Below, in pieces: positions 12,240-23,190 of a DNA stretch of 64,000 bases. The number at the start of each line of letters is the position of its first letter. The stretch's first letter is position 1. The stretch is taken from positions 36,353,442 through 36,417,441 of the forward strand of contig NC_030851.1 of NCBI RefSeq assembly GCF_000208745.1. The letters run 5' to 3'. The notes beneath the pieces were generated by a model, which saw nothing but the letters and a program-made list of their open reading frames with translations, was not told the DNA's origin and ran no database searches. A program made the translations under genes and the position numbers. The stretch is from Theobroma cacao (taxonomy: Eukaryota; Streptophyta; Magnoliopsida; Malvales; Malvaceae).

Positions 12240-13554
12240 AAAAGAGAGGTGGCCATCCAATCCGAAAAAGCATGAAATGTCGAAATGAGGCAATATCCCT
12301 TATGAAAAACTCAAGACGGTGGTGGAAAGTGAGCTCGGAATTGCTTTTCAAAAAGCTACTGGCAATGCAAGAGCTTTCGATTTTGGGCCTCCAAAGCATC
12401 TAGCCTACTAACCACTTAAGCATCCATAGATTCCATATATGATAATAATTAAGTAAAGGCTTGCTCAAAATCAAAAGCAATGGACATAAGAGGAAAACTA
12501 AGAGCGACACTTGAGTTTATGCTAGGATCGGCACTAAGGTCTAAACTAGACTTAGCATAGGTGTCCTAATTTCCCTCATTCTCAACAATTTCAAGTTCAT
12601 TTACGGTCTCTTAACGTACCCAAGTATTGTTGCTAGCATAAAACCTAGCTTGTTTATGGCATGCTCATTGATCTTCGTGTGCATAATGTGTTGTTTAGAT
12701 GGGTCACACCTAGTGATGATGCCCACGAAGTCAATGATGGCACTAATGGCCATGCCATAAAGCAATGTTTTCCTAAACTTGTTAGTGATTTTCAATATGT
12801 CGTCAAGGATGAATTTGGCTAGGTTGAGACAATGGTTGGATTTGATACGATAAAGGAACCAAAATGGTATGAGACACAATAAGGTGAAGAATACGATTGT
12901 AAAAGGACAAACATTGACACTAGTGGTATTCTTCTCACTAATAAAGGGATAAGTATATTCAGTGGACAAGATTTCATTAGAGAAGACCACCTCGACATAG
13001 TCTCTATTGCTCTGATGAACATCAAAGTCGAGGATAGAATCTATGGTGTGTTCGGTTACTACAATTTTCTTTCCCATTACATAAGTAACAAACCTATCAT
13101 TGTGCTCTATAGGTTTGTTATCGTCATAGTTTTGAAACTTGGTGGTGGCATTGAAATAAAACACCCTAACGAAGTCAGCATAATAAGTATGGTTCATGGA
13201 TAGGTACGTAAACCACTTATGTTCTTGAAAGTTATCAATATACGAAAAATTAATGTGCTCGAGATAGTTAAAGTCAATTACCCTACCTGGCTTGACATTT
13301 TGTTTAGTGTAGTCTTTGTCGAACTTGAGCTTTAGGGAAAGGTGAAAGAAGTTCCATTTGAACAAGCTATCATGATGCCTATGGTGGTGGTTGGGAGGTA
13401 GTGGCATTGCCCTATTCCGACTTTGGAGAACAACCAGCAATGTGCTTGGTGCGTTTGGATCGAGAAGCCATTGGAGTGTTTGATTTTGGAAAGGTTTTGG
13501 AGGAAAGAAAACTGGTAGAATTGATGAAGGATGACTAAAAAGACCTTTAATCAT
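12240..13554 (-). pseudogene. Extra ORF of the copia element with a putative plant transposon protein domain
   Basis: An open frame of 317 codons runs from ATG at 13554 to a stop at 12601. A shifted frame continues to about 12240 with MDA-VVSRLDALEAQNRKL, a likely coiled-coil end. The middle part (residues about 114-320) has WFTYLSMNHTYYADFVRVFY, GKKIVVTEHTIDSIL and NKLGFMLATILG. This resembles the poorly understood domain found in many plant transposon-linked proteins next to KWF...Y..LVREFY motifs. It lies between the pol end (14424) and the polypurine tract (11705) on the same strand. That is the position of the env-like ORF in Sireviruses. A hydrophobic patch at residues 217-236 is probably domain core rather than a membrane segment. 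Stops at 12601 and around 12430-12570 show decay. Function unknown. Confidence 0.6.
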
Positions 13555-14423
13555 TGTAATTTTGACTCAAAATTGATTAATGTCTTCGAATTGAAAATTT
13601 TCAATCTTAGGGTTTTGAAAAAAGAATTTTGTGATTTCAAGCGAAATTAGGGGTTTTGGGAAGAAAAAAATTATATGTGGATGGATAAAACCCTTCGAAA
13701 ATGTGTTAATCGATGCCAAATTGATAGAAAATCACTAAAAAAATTTGAAAAGTAAGAGGATTTGAAGAAGGGTGACACACAAGATAAAAGAAAATGAGCC
13801 ATTTGAGGCTTAAAACCCACAATGTATTGATACATGTGCTCATGTATCAATACATTCATGGAAGAATTTTCATTTTTAGTTACTAGACAAAATGTATCGA
13901 TACATTCGGTGATGTATCGATACATGAACTTTTGTAGCTTTGAAAAAACTACTTTTTGCTGCTAAAATTCGTGATTAAGCCTAGACACTTTGTGTAATCA
14001 AAGTAATGTGTTTTTTTGTTTGTGAAAATAGTTTAAAATAGAGTTTGGAACCAACACAAGTGATTTTTTTTTTTTTACATTAAAGAAAGAAAGTGAAAAG
14101 AAAATTTCCTTCCTCAACAACTTGTCCATACACCTTAAGAATTGGATGGCCATGGCATGAGTGCATGTGATATGTATACATATAATTAAATGGCAATCAT
14201 ACATAAGAGTTCCATAGACATGTAGGTTTGTGTATGTAGAAGTAAAAGTCAAGTATCATGCAAGATTTCATTACAAAATCTATCTTTAAATTGAAACAAT
14301 ACATGCATAAAACACTATATGCGGAAAGTAGTATGTAACCAATAATTAGAACTATACATGTGTCTCACATTCAACATGGTGTAGAACCATTAATCAAAGG
14401 TAGCCATCGCCGCTTTGTATTGG
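13555..14423. other. Spacer between copia pol end and extra ORF
   Basis: Apart from the palindromes, this is AT-rich spacer with small ORFs of no recognised type. The segment upstream of the extra ORF may have served as its leader. Confidence 0.4.
13817..13935. repeat. Perfect ATGTATCGATACAT palindromes
   Basis: Two perfect 14-bp palindromes lie at 13892-13905 and 13912-13925. Further imperfect copies (ATGTATTGATACAT, ATGTATCAATACAT) lie at about 13821-13855. They sit just upstream of the extra ORF of the copia element. Confidence 0.9.
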
Positions 14424-14834
14424 CTAAGATGGATTTATAAAACCTAATTCACTTCTAATTTTGCAAAATTCTTCCCTATCAAGTGCTTTTGTGAAGATGT
14501 CAACCAATTGATCTTTTGTACCTACATATTCAAGAACAACATCTCTTCTTTGAACACGATTTCTAATAAAGTGATGGCTTATTTCTATGTGTTTAGTCTT
14601 ATAGTGATGGATGGGATTTTTTGTGAGATTTATGACACTAGTATTGTCACATTTTATGGGAATTCTTTCCATGGCTAGTCCACAATCTTTTAATTGTTAC
14701 TTCATTCATAACACTTGAGCACAACAACTTTCGACAGCCACATATTCAACTTCGATAGTGGATTGAGCTACACTATTTTATTTCTTTGAGAACCATAAGA
14801 TCAACATACTACCTAAAAATTGACATGTACCAGA
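14424..14834 (-). pseudogene. Ty1/copia pol fragment: RNase H C-terminal part
   Basis: The minus strand shows SGTCQFLGSMLILWFSKK, then a stop, then STIEVEYVAVESCCAQ, and then an open frame (14672-14424) with IKCDNTSVINLTKNPIHH, KTKHIEISHHFIRN and DQLVDIFTKALDREEF. This is the end of a Ty1/copia RNase H, and the wording is closest to Sirevirus-type elements. The fragment is cut at 14834, exactly where the outer Ogre LTR begins with TGTCATAACG, so the rest of pol lay on the far side of that insertion and has been lost. Confidence 0.88.
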
Positions 14835-15770
14835 TGTCATAACGTATGAGTCTTAAAACTCAGCCATTTGATATAAAAAGGGTCACCATCAATCATTTTT
14901 GTTAGGTGCAATTGATCACCTAATTGAATCTATTTTCCTAATGAAGTTTTAGGCTTAACTTAAGTTCATTAAAAAAGTAAGTTCCGATCTACGAAACTGA
15001 TTAGGTTCGAAAGTACAATTACATGTGAGGAAGGGATTTGCACCCTCACAACGCTTATTCAAAATGGTACCTAATTAATTATGCGTTTTCTTTTTAGCCT
15101 CAATAAATTAATTTTATTTTGATATCTTATTTCTCTTAATTATTTCTTCAATTTATTATAAATAAATGTCCTTTAATATTGAAAATTTTTTCTAAATTTC
15201 TCAACCTTTTTAGTAAAATTTAGAAAAATTTTCTCACTTAAAAATTTTCAAGAAAGTTATCCTTTATAACATTCTTGAAATTCATCATTGAAGGACTTTC
15301 ATTTATTTTTTATTAAACATTCATTATATATTTACAAAATCTAAATTATTTATTTATCTATGTTCTCATTACCCCCCAACCCTTATGATAATGTCCCATA
15401 ATTATTTTTACTTTGAAAATTTTAAGAAAAATTGCCCCTTGCAACTTCCTTTAAAAATTTCATTTAAAAGATTTATTTTTAAATAACTACAAACTTTTAT
15501 TATTTTATTATTTTATGAGTTTTATTCTACCAATTATGGTTGTAAGAATTTTATCTTAACCTACCTAACTATGACCTAAAACAAAATTTTATTTTTATTA
15601 TATTGACAAAATAAAACAAATAAATAAACATGAACATAAATAAATAAAGGAGAATTAAGAAAGTTCAAACCCATACCTGGTAGGTGGACCAAATAATTAA
15701 ATGGGAGTGGGTTTGATCAAGTGAGCTGCAATCAAATATCCAAGGATCCAAGCAAGATAGGCTTGGACAG
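14835..15770 (-). repeat. Outer Ogre-type element, 3' LTR, first part
   Basis: The start TGTCATAACGTATGAGTC aligns with the inner Ogre LTR start TGTCGTAACGTGTAGGTC. The parallel continues through TCACCATCAATC, TTAGGTGCAATTGATCACCT and GTTCGAAAGTACAATTACAT. The LTR is interrupted at 15770/15771 by another LTR element and resumes at 21617. Total length without the insert is about 1.92 kb, close to the 1.98 kb of the inner Ogre LTRs. Confidence 0.85.
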
Positions 15771-17340
15771 TGTTATTAATTTCTCATACAAGTGCACGTA
15801 TCATTAACAAGTAATATAGTGATAAAGTAGAGTATCGATCCCACCGAGAATTGTTTTAATTCTTATTGTTAACTACTAAAATTATAACACCCTAATTTTA
15901 TTCAAACAATTAAAAATTAAATTAAAAAAACAAACTAAAGACTAAAACTAATTTAAATTAACCAACAAAATTATTTTATTAAATTTGATTGACTTTTAGA
16001 CCTAAAATTATGATGTCCTTCAATACTTCATCTGATTATTATCTCTTTCTCTCAACTTAGCTTAATGGATTAAGTTGCTAACCTAGAATCTTAAATTATT
16101 TACAAGTTTAGGATATCTTAACTTAGCTTAATGGATTAATCCTAAAATTAAGCTTAATGGATTATTAAAATGTGTCAAATTTTTTGTAAAAATATCTTTC
16201 CCAATTAATTCACTATATGTCTATAAAAATAAATTAAAGACAGATGCTTTAAGTTTAGGCTCTAATCCTAACAATGTATGGCTTATAGGTGTATGTTTAC
16301 CCTATATATAAATCAAATCACCTAATCAACTAAGTGCATTCTATCGTATGCTATTTCATTTAAGGTTTACCTAAATCTCATTTGTCAAATTTTAACCTAG
16401 GTTTCCAATTCAATTTAATTAGTGATCAAGTAATCAGAAGCATTAAGAATAGAATAAAATAAACAACTGAAAACCAACAAACATAAACAAATGAGAGATA
16501 AATAAATCAGACTACATATTGAGTTCAATCATAATATTAGATAATTAAATTAGTTCCCCATCAAGTTACATATCATCATCAAATAAAGATTAAACAATAA
16601 CATCAAACTAAGAAAAATAAAAGAATAGAAAAAAGACAAAACTCAAGAATTATAATCTTGATCTTCCAAATTTTCCTCTTGAAAACATTTAAATTCTTCT
16701 CAGCTTCAATGACTTTGTAGCTTGATTCTCAATTATAAATCTAGTGTCTCGTTTTTTTTTTAAAGTTCCATGTAAGGTTGTTTTTATAAGACTTTGAAGT
16801 TAGGCCAAGTCGAATGAAGAAAGAAGTCAATTCCAATCAGGATTTCCTCATTAGACTACATGAGTTGTGGCCTCAACCCATTAATTAGCAGAAATCATAA
16901 TTGTTTTAGGACTATTATAGTGCTTCAACTTCAACATGATTTTGAACCACCTTCCATGCCAAAATGGGCTAAGTGGTAAATATGAAAGTTGTATCTTTTT
17001 CTTTTAACTTTCTAATGGTATAAGAATCATCTCATTTGGAGCTTTGTAGAGAGAGTAATGACCGAAATACCAAAATATGTGCAGTGAAAGTCTCCTTCTT
17101 CTATTAAAAGTCTTCCTTCATTAAACACCTACAAAAGCACAACTAAATCAATAACAACCTATCTTAATCACATTAAGATCAAATTAAATATAAAATTAAC
17201 TAAGATTAGATTGACTCACTTAAATTAATTAATTTAAAATAATTTAAATAAAACCTACTAATTTCTATGCATTACTTGTAGAACTAAGCTAAACTAATAT
17301 CAAAATTAAGCCCAAATAACTCTATATCATAGAGTTATCA
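15771..17340 (-). repeat. 3' LTR of the LARD-like element
   Basis: On the plus strand it runs from TGTTATTAATTTCTCATACA to ATAGAGTTATCA. It aligns along its length with 20106-21616. It carries extra local duplications of CTTAATGGATTA at about 16060-16165 that the other LTR lacks. Confidence 0.85.
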
Positions 17341-19124
17341 CACCCACAAACTTAATATTTTCTAGTCCTCAAGCAAATTATAGAAAAGAAACTAATTTAC
17401 AAAAATCAAATTCAGATGGTGAAAACTAAATACGTATAGTTACTACTACTAGTAGATAAAGTACACTAATTCAATGATTCCTCATAATTTCCTCAAAAGT
17501 ATGTCTATCAATCATATCTTAAGGAAACATATAAGGATCATTCAAATTCATGTTTCAATTCCAATGCAAGCACATTCTTGAATGGATTTCTGTGTGTGAG
17601 TGAAATCTTTTTAAAACATCATGATATCTGGATGAGTTTATGCTAACACATATTTCAAATTAGTACTAGAATTCCATAGGTTTACTTTTCATCTCTCCCT
17701 CCATTAACGTAGGCCAACACCAAGCTAAGGATCAATAAGACTTTATAAAGCTTGTAATGCATGGCTAGGCCTTAGGTAGGATAAAGGATAATAATATAGC
17801 TCAACTCACCCTAAGCACATAATTACTCTAGAACCTATATATAGAGCTTTACTCTCTTTATCCTAGTACACCTTTTCTTCCACATTTGAACTTTTTTTTT
17901 ATTACAATTTCACAATTTACACTCCCAAACTTATTTTCTTTGTATTGTAGGTAGTGGGGTGATTTTTAATATTTTGAAATTTTTTTTCACATCAACATTA
18001 CCTTTTCACCTTTTTCAACATTTAGCTCAATCTATGTTTCCTAAAACAATATACATGCTTAGGAGCGAGGGTTGCAAAATCAGAAATTTTATTTGAAGGC
18101 TAAGCTCAATTATTATGTAGTTAAACAAAGAAAAGGGAAATTGAGCTCAACGAGGTATATTAGGGGTAAAAATTTAATAGGGTTAGATTTTTAGGCTCGA
18201 ATAGTCCAAAGATGGCATAAATTATCTCCTTAACTAAGTATTATTTAAGATTTCACCTCTAGAGATAATCAAGCAAATTCTAGAATTCTTTGACATAATT
18301 TAAAATTCACATCAATATAAATCTTCTCTAGATATTTATATTAATTCAAAGTAAAAGATGTAGTACTCAGAATTGTAGAAATCACATCCTAATAATGATA
18401 CTTAACAAAAGAATTTAACATGATCCAAATAAACACCTTATTCACCTAAAGCTAAGAATTTAAGACAACTAGTTATCATTATTGGATAGAGAAATCATGA
18501 AAGCAAACTGTTTTGGCACAACTTTACTTTATAATCCTGAAAATTCAAGCAAACATAAAAATCAAATGATCAACTAATCCTAATTACTTAAAAATTTAAA
18601 TAAACATGCAAATGAAATTAAATCTAAAACTTCAATATAATATTTACCAATAGAAAAATGAATTCACCCCCCCAAACTTAAACTAAACATTTTCTTCAAT
18701 GTTAGAAAAATAAAGGAAAGGTAAAGAATATTCCCTTGATAATTGGATGAATTTGGAGAAGCACTAGTCTTCATTCTCTTCCTTATCGTCATTTTCCTCA
18801 TTGTCACTTATAGGAAGAATTTTTTTTTACTATAAAAAGAAAATTAATAAAGATTAATGTAGAGAAATAAATAGATAAAATAAAAATAACTAAAAAAAAG
18901 AATTTTGAAGAGGGATAATTTAATAATTAAATAAATAAAAATAAATAAAAGAAAATAAAAGAAGGAATTTAGAGTGCTTGGGTTACCTCCCAAGAAGCAC
19001 TTTTTTATAGTCAATAGCTTGACTTTACTTGAGGTCTCCTTCACCCTTTAAGGAAGTTTGAATTTGCATGGAAAAAGTTTGAGGTGTGAAAGTAGCCTCC
19101 TCTTAAGATGAGGCTGTAGTGGCT
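17341..19124 (-). other. Internal 3' noncoding part of the LARD-like element
   Basis: Just inside the LTR the minus strand shows the purine-rich GTTTGTGGGTG, a plausible polypurine tract. The rest is AT-rich DNA. A small frame at 18844-19044 is low-complexity and hydrophobic and is probably chance. Confidence 0.6.
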
Positions 19125-19859
19125 TTAACTTAGGAATTGGTGCTTGCTCAACCCAAGGTGGTGAAATAGGCTAACCTTTATCCAACTTCTCAAATTGAGT
19201 TCTTGCAAATTTAGTATAACCTTCAAAACAAGTGTAACATTTATAAGTTCTTCATTCTTGTCCTTGATTGTTGTATCTTGAACCAAACAAGCTTCAAGGA
19301 GTTTCTTTAGATTTTCCATATTAACAGTCTCCTTAGGTAACTCATCAATTGTATCCAAAAAGAGAATGAGAGGCATATATGACTTGACTTGTGGTGGTGT
19401 AGATACTTCCTCTTCTTGCTTAATTTCTTCATCTTGAATTTGATTGCCGAAAGTGTTTTTTTGATCTACTTTATCTCCATCATCTTGAAGTTTATTATTG
19501 ATGGCACTAGCTAGTTGACACACTTGTGTTTCAAGATTTTTGATTGATTTTGCTTGACTTTGAATGATGACATCAGTTTTTGTTATGAATTGCATGAATA
19601 TATCCTCTATTGAAGACTTTTTCTGTAGCACAAAAGCTCTAACTTGTGATTGAAAACCCTTATGGAAAACAGGCTGTGATGAATATGTAAAACATTGACT
19701 ATTACTCCATGACAAATTTTGGTGATTCCACCTTGATTTGTAACTATTGGAGTATGAATTATTTTGTTGTCCATTGAAGCTTCCATCAAATTGCATTGAT
19801 TCATAATAGGTTGGACAACAATCACTTAAATGCCTATTTCCACAAAACTCACATGTCAC
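19125..19859 (-). pseudogene. Gag-like protein with CCHC-type knuckle, LARD-like element
   Basis: An open frame of 244 codons starts near MTCEFCGNRHLSDCCPTYYE, a C-x2-C-x4-H-x4-C knuckle. It continues with NGQQNNSYSNSYKSRWNHQN and WSNSQ, a pattern seen in gag proteins of Athila/Tat-like gypsy elements. A Gln/Glu-rich stretch and a likely coiled coil (SQAKSIKNLETQVCQLASAI) follow. The frame lacks the upstream gag core and has no protease after it, so it is a remnant. It lies on the same strand as the element's primer site requires. Confidence 0.75.
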
Positions 19860-20083
19860 AAAAGTTTTCTGAAAAACATAAACACCCTAAGTGTAAAATT
19901 TCTAAGACAAAGCATCTACTTGGACAGTTAAAGCATTGATAGCCAATTCATAATCACTAATAACCCTCATAAGCTTAAATTGTTCAGATGGTTACTAGTA
20001 ATTATAATAATTCATCACCTTAACCAAAAATAGGATTAGGAATGCTTGGGATTAATGTTAACAAGAAAGAATTAAAAATCAAT
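19860..20083 (-). other. 5' internal leader of the LARD-like element
   Basis: A short AT-rich interval between the gag remnant and the primer site. Upstream gag sequence has been lost or is too decayed to read. Confidence 0.4.
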
Positions 20084-20101
20084 TCCCCTGCAATAGTGCC
20101 A
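20084..20101 (-). other. Primer-binding site, tRNA-Asp type (mutated)
   Basis: The minus strand reads TGGCACTATTGCAGGGGA. The complement of the plant tRNA-Asp 3' end is TGGCGCCGTTGCCGGGGA, so 14 of 18 bases agree. Three of the four changes are C-to-T or G-to-A, as expected for an old methylated repeat. Confidence 0.8.
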
Positions 20102-20105
20102 AAAA

Positions 20106-21616
20106 CTTATTATTGATTTCTCATACAAGTGCACGTATCATTAATAAGTAATATAGTGATAAAGTAGAATATTGATCCCATAGAGAATTGTTTTAATTCC
20201 TATTTTTAACTACTAAAATTATAATACCTTAATTTTACCCAAACAATTAAAAATTAAATTAAAAAGAAAAACAAACTAAAGACAAAAACTAATCTAAATT
20301 AACCAACAAAATTATTTTATTAAATTTGATTGACTTTTAGACTTAAGATTATGATGTCCCTCAATACTTCATCTAATTATTGTCTCTCTTTCTCAGTTTA
20401 ATTTAATGGATTAAATTGCTAACCTAAAGTTCTAAATTATTTACAAGTCTCTATCGAATTTTTCATAAAAATATCTCTTTCAATTAATTTACTATACGTT
20501 TATGCAAATTAATTAAAGACAGATGCTTTAAGTTTAAGCTCTAATCCTAGCTGTGTAAGACTTATAGGTATATGTCTACCCTATATGCAAATCAAATCAC
20601 CTAATCAACAAAATATATTCAATCATATTATATTCTATTTAAGGTTTACCTAATTCTCTTTCGTCAAGGTTTAACCTAGGTTTTCAATTCAATCTAATTA
20701 GTGATCAAACAATTAGAAACATTAAAACTTAAATCCATCAAACATAAACAAAATAAAGATAAATAAATCAGACTACGTATTGAGTTCAATCATAATCTTA
20801 CATAATTAAATTAGTTCCCCATCAAGTCACACATCATCATCAAATAAAGTTTAAACAATAACACCAAACTAAGAAAAATAAAAGAATAACAAAAAGATAA
20901 AACTCAAGAATTATAATCTTGATCTTCCAAATTTTCTTCTAGAATCCTTCAAATTCTTTTCAGCTTCAATGACTTTGTAGCTTCATTTTCAATTGTCAAT
21001 CTAGTGTCTTGTTTTTTTTTAAAGTCCACCTTAGGTTGTATTTATAGAGTTTTGAAGTTAGGCCAAGTTGGGTGAAGAAAGAAGTGAATTCCAATCAAGA
21101 TTTCCTCATCAGACTACATGAGTTGCGACCTTGACCTATTAATTAGCAGAAATTGTAGTTGCTTTAGGACTACTATAGTGCTTCAAATTCAACATGATTT
21201 TTAACAATCTTCTAAGATGAACTGGGTAAAGTGGTAAACATGAAAGGAGTAGCTTTTTCTCTTAGCTTTCCAATGGTTTAAGAATCATCTCATTTTGAGC
21301 TCTGTAGAGAGAGTTATGATCGAAATGCTGAAATATGTGTAGTGAAAGTTTACACCTCAAAATTGCTCTCCTTCTTCCATTAAAAGTCTTCCTTAATTAA
21401 ACACCTACAAAAGCACAACTAAATCAATAACAACCTATCTTAATCAGATTAACACCACATTAAATATAAAATTAACTAAGATTAGATTGACTCACCTAAA
21501 TTAATTAATTTAAAATCATTAAAATAAAATCTATTAATTTCTATGTATTACTACTAGAATTAAGCTAAATTAACATTAAAATTAAGCCCAAATAGCTTTA
21601 TTTCATAGAGTTATTA
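20106..21616 (-). repeat. 5' LTR of the LARD-like element
   Basis: It runs from CTTATTATTGATTTCTCATA to ATAGAGTTATTA on the plus strand and matches 15771-17340. The terminal CA (plus strand) has mutated to TA. Confidence 0.85.
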
Positions 21617-22602
21617 GAAACCCTACCAATCTGACAACCCAAGAAGTAGGCTTGCTAAGTGGGCTTAATCAAACATAGTTTGTGGCAACTAACCCAAAGT
21701 CCAAATGTTCTATTTCACTAATTATTTAAACTACATCGTGTCACTAGGGTATAAAATCCTATCTAAAAAAAACCTAAGCCACTCTTTTCAATTTTTTCTC
21801 TCTCTAATGTTGATGCTCTCCCTCTCTCTTTTAAAAAAACCTCTCATTTGTCTTTTTTTCCATATTTCAATCGTCAAAATCTCACCGGTCATTGCACCCT
21901 CTACCACTGACCGTCGTTCATTGATATAGGAACTCACTAAAATTCAGCCCTAAAACCCTTTCAAGCTGATCTTTCTTTTAATCAAACTCATTTTTTCAAA
22001 AACTACATTGAAATTTCTAGAATTAAATTTAAAAATTTCAAAACCCAAAATATCCAATAACACTTTTTTTTTTTACTTCCCTTATGTGATTTTTTTCCCC
22101 TCCTCCTATTGTTACGTTTTTTGGGGTTTTGTAGGTGTTTTCATGAAATCTTGATTTAATTGCAAAACTTTGATTTTTTTTATTTTATTTTATTCCGTAA
22201 GAAATTTTTTTTCTATAAAACTTTTAGATTTGTGGAAAGATTTTAAAGATCTCATTGACCTCTTTCCTTTTTTAATGGATCTCTTTCCTTTTAATCTTCC
22301 CTTCCTTTTTTTTTGTTTTTTTTTTCTCAATTTTTCTAATTTTGATTTACTTTCCTTTTTTGTTTTGTTTGATATTTATTCATATGCTTTTGTCCTACTT
22401 TTCTTATTTATGGCCTTACCTGCCGAACACCATTACCTTATTGAATTTTGACCCATTTGGTTTATGAACCCATTTGAATTATAAACCCATCATTCCTAAA
22501 GCCTTAAGATCAAATCAAAATAAAAATAAAAAATAGACCAAAAATAAAATGAGAAAAGAATAAAAACACTAGATTAAGTCTCGAACAAATATGGTGTCTA
22601 CA
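21617..22602 (-). repeat. Outer Ogre-type element, 3' LTR, second part
   Basis: It resumes directly after the LARD-like element and ends GGTGTCTACA at 22602. The inner Ogre LTRs end in the same way (GGTGTCTATA at 27802, GGTGTCTACA at 41537). It contains a plus-strand GGGTATAAAATCC followed by CT-rich DNA, as the inner LTRs do. Frames in it (for example at 22170-22451) are products of poly-T tracts. Confidence 0.85.
21750..21757 (+). promoter_or_regulatory. TATA-like box on the antisense strand of the outer Ogre LTR
   Basis: GGGTATAAAATCC is followed by a CT-rich stretch with TCTCTCTC. It lies at the same relative place as TATAAAAA at 27115 and 40853 in the inner element. The element itself reads on the minus strand, so this points the other way. 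Confidence 0.45.
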
Positions 22603-22617
22603 GTTGTCCCTCTTTGT
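22603..22617 (-). other. Polypurine tract of the outer Ogre-type element
   Basis: The minus strand reads TACAAAGAGGGACAAC directly before the LTR start TGTAGACACC. The equivalent in the inner element is GCAAAGAGGGGCAAC. Confidence 0.75.
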
Positions 22618-22679
22618 ACTTTTTTTAGAACCAGGAATTGTGCAAAAATATATAGACAACCATTTTTGTTCGAAATAGC

Positions 22680-23190
22680 TGTAACAGAACTAAAAACTCT
22701 TCCATCAAGGCTCCACAACTTAAAGGGAAATCAGAACTCTTTCACCAAAGCTTTAAAACCTTTTACAACTCCCCCACCTAGGTTTCGAATTTAAAAATGA
22801 AATAAAACCTCCTCCATTGAGGCTTAAAACTTTATAAGAAAATGAGAATTCCTTTACCGATGCTTTAAAATGTTTTACAACTCCTCCACCAAGGTTCTAA
22901 AACTTAAAAATATAAACTCCTCAATTGAGGCTCTACAACTTAAAAATCCCTCTATCGAGGCTCCAATATCTTAAGAATTCTTCTACTGAGGATCAATATC
23001 CCTCCACCAAGGTTCTAATATCTTAATAATCCTTTCACCGAGGATCTAATATTCTTCCATCGAGGTTATAATATCTTAAGAATTCTTCCACCGAGGTTCG
23101 AATATCCCTCAATCGAGATTCCAATGTCTTAAGAATTCCTTTATTAAGGATAAAATATCTTTAGAATTCCTCCACCGTGGTTACAAAAAG
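22680..23190. repeat. Degenerate tandem repeats in the outer Ogre 3' UTR
   Basis: Units built on TCCACCGAGGTTC / TCCATCGAGGCTC followed by AATATCTTAAGAATTC or AAAACTTAAA recur roughly every 25-50 bp. They lie between the polypurine tract and the pol end, the same place as the unrelated tandem array of the inner Ogre. Confidence 0.85.

Larger units (their letters stand above)
15771..21616 (-). mobile_element. Non-autonomous (LARD-like) LTR element carrying only a gag-like ORF
   Basis: Two direct repeats of about 1.5 kb (15771-17340 and 20106-21616) flank 2.8 kb of internal DNA. A primer site for tRNA-Asp lies next to the right repeat, and a GTTTGTGGGTG purine tract next to the left one, so the element reads on the minus strand. 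The only protein trace is a gag zinc-knuckle ORF at 19859-19125. No protease, RT or integrase is seen. The primer-site type and gag style point to the Athila/Tat side of Ty3/gypsy. The LTRs differ visibly, so it is old. The flanks (GACAG and GAAAC) are not a clean target duplication. Confidence 0.85.

Noticed and set aside
12819..13203. Small frames on both strands within the copia extra ORF
   Set aside because: Shadows of the 317-codon minus-strand frame.
12601..13554. Calling the extra copia ORF an envelope protein because of its hydrophobic stretch (residues 217-236)
   Set aside because: No signal peptide is visible and the stretch lies inside what looks like the soluble plant transposon domain; position alone does not make it env.
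22170..22451. Hydrophobic 93-codon plus-strand frame
   Set aside because: Phe/Leu-rich translation of poly-T tracts in the outer Ogre LTR.
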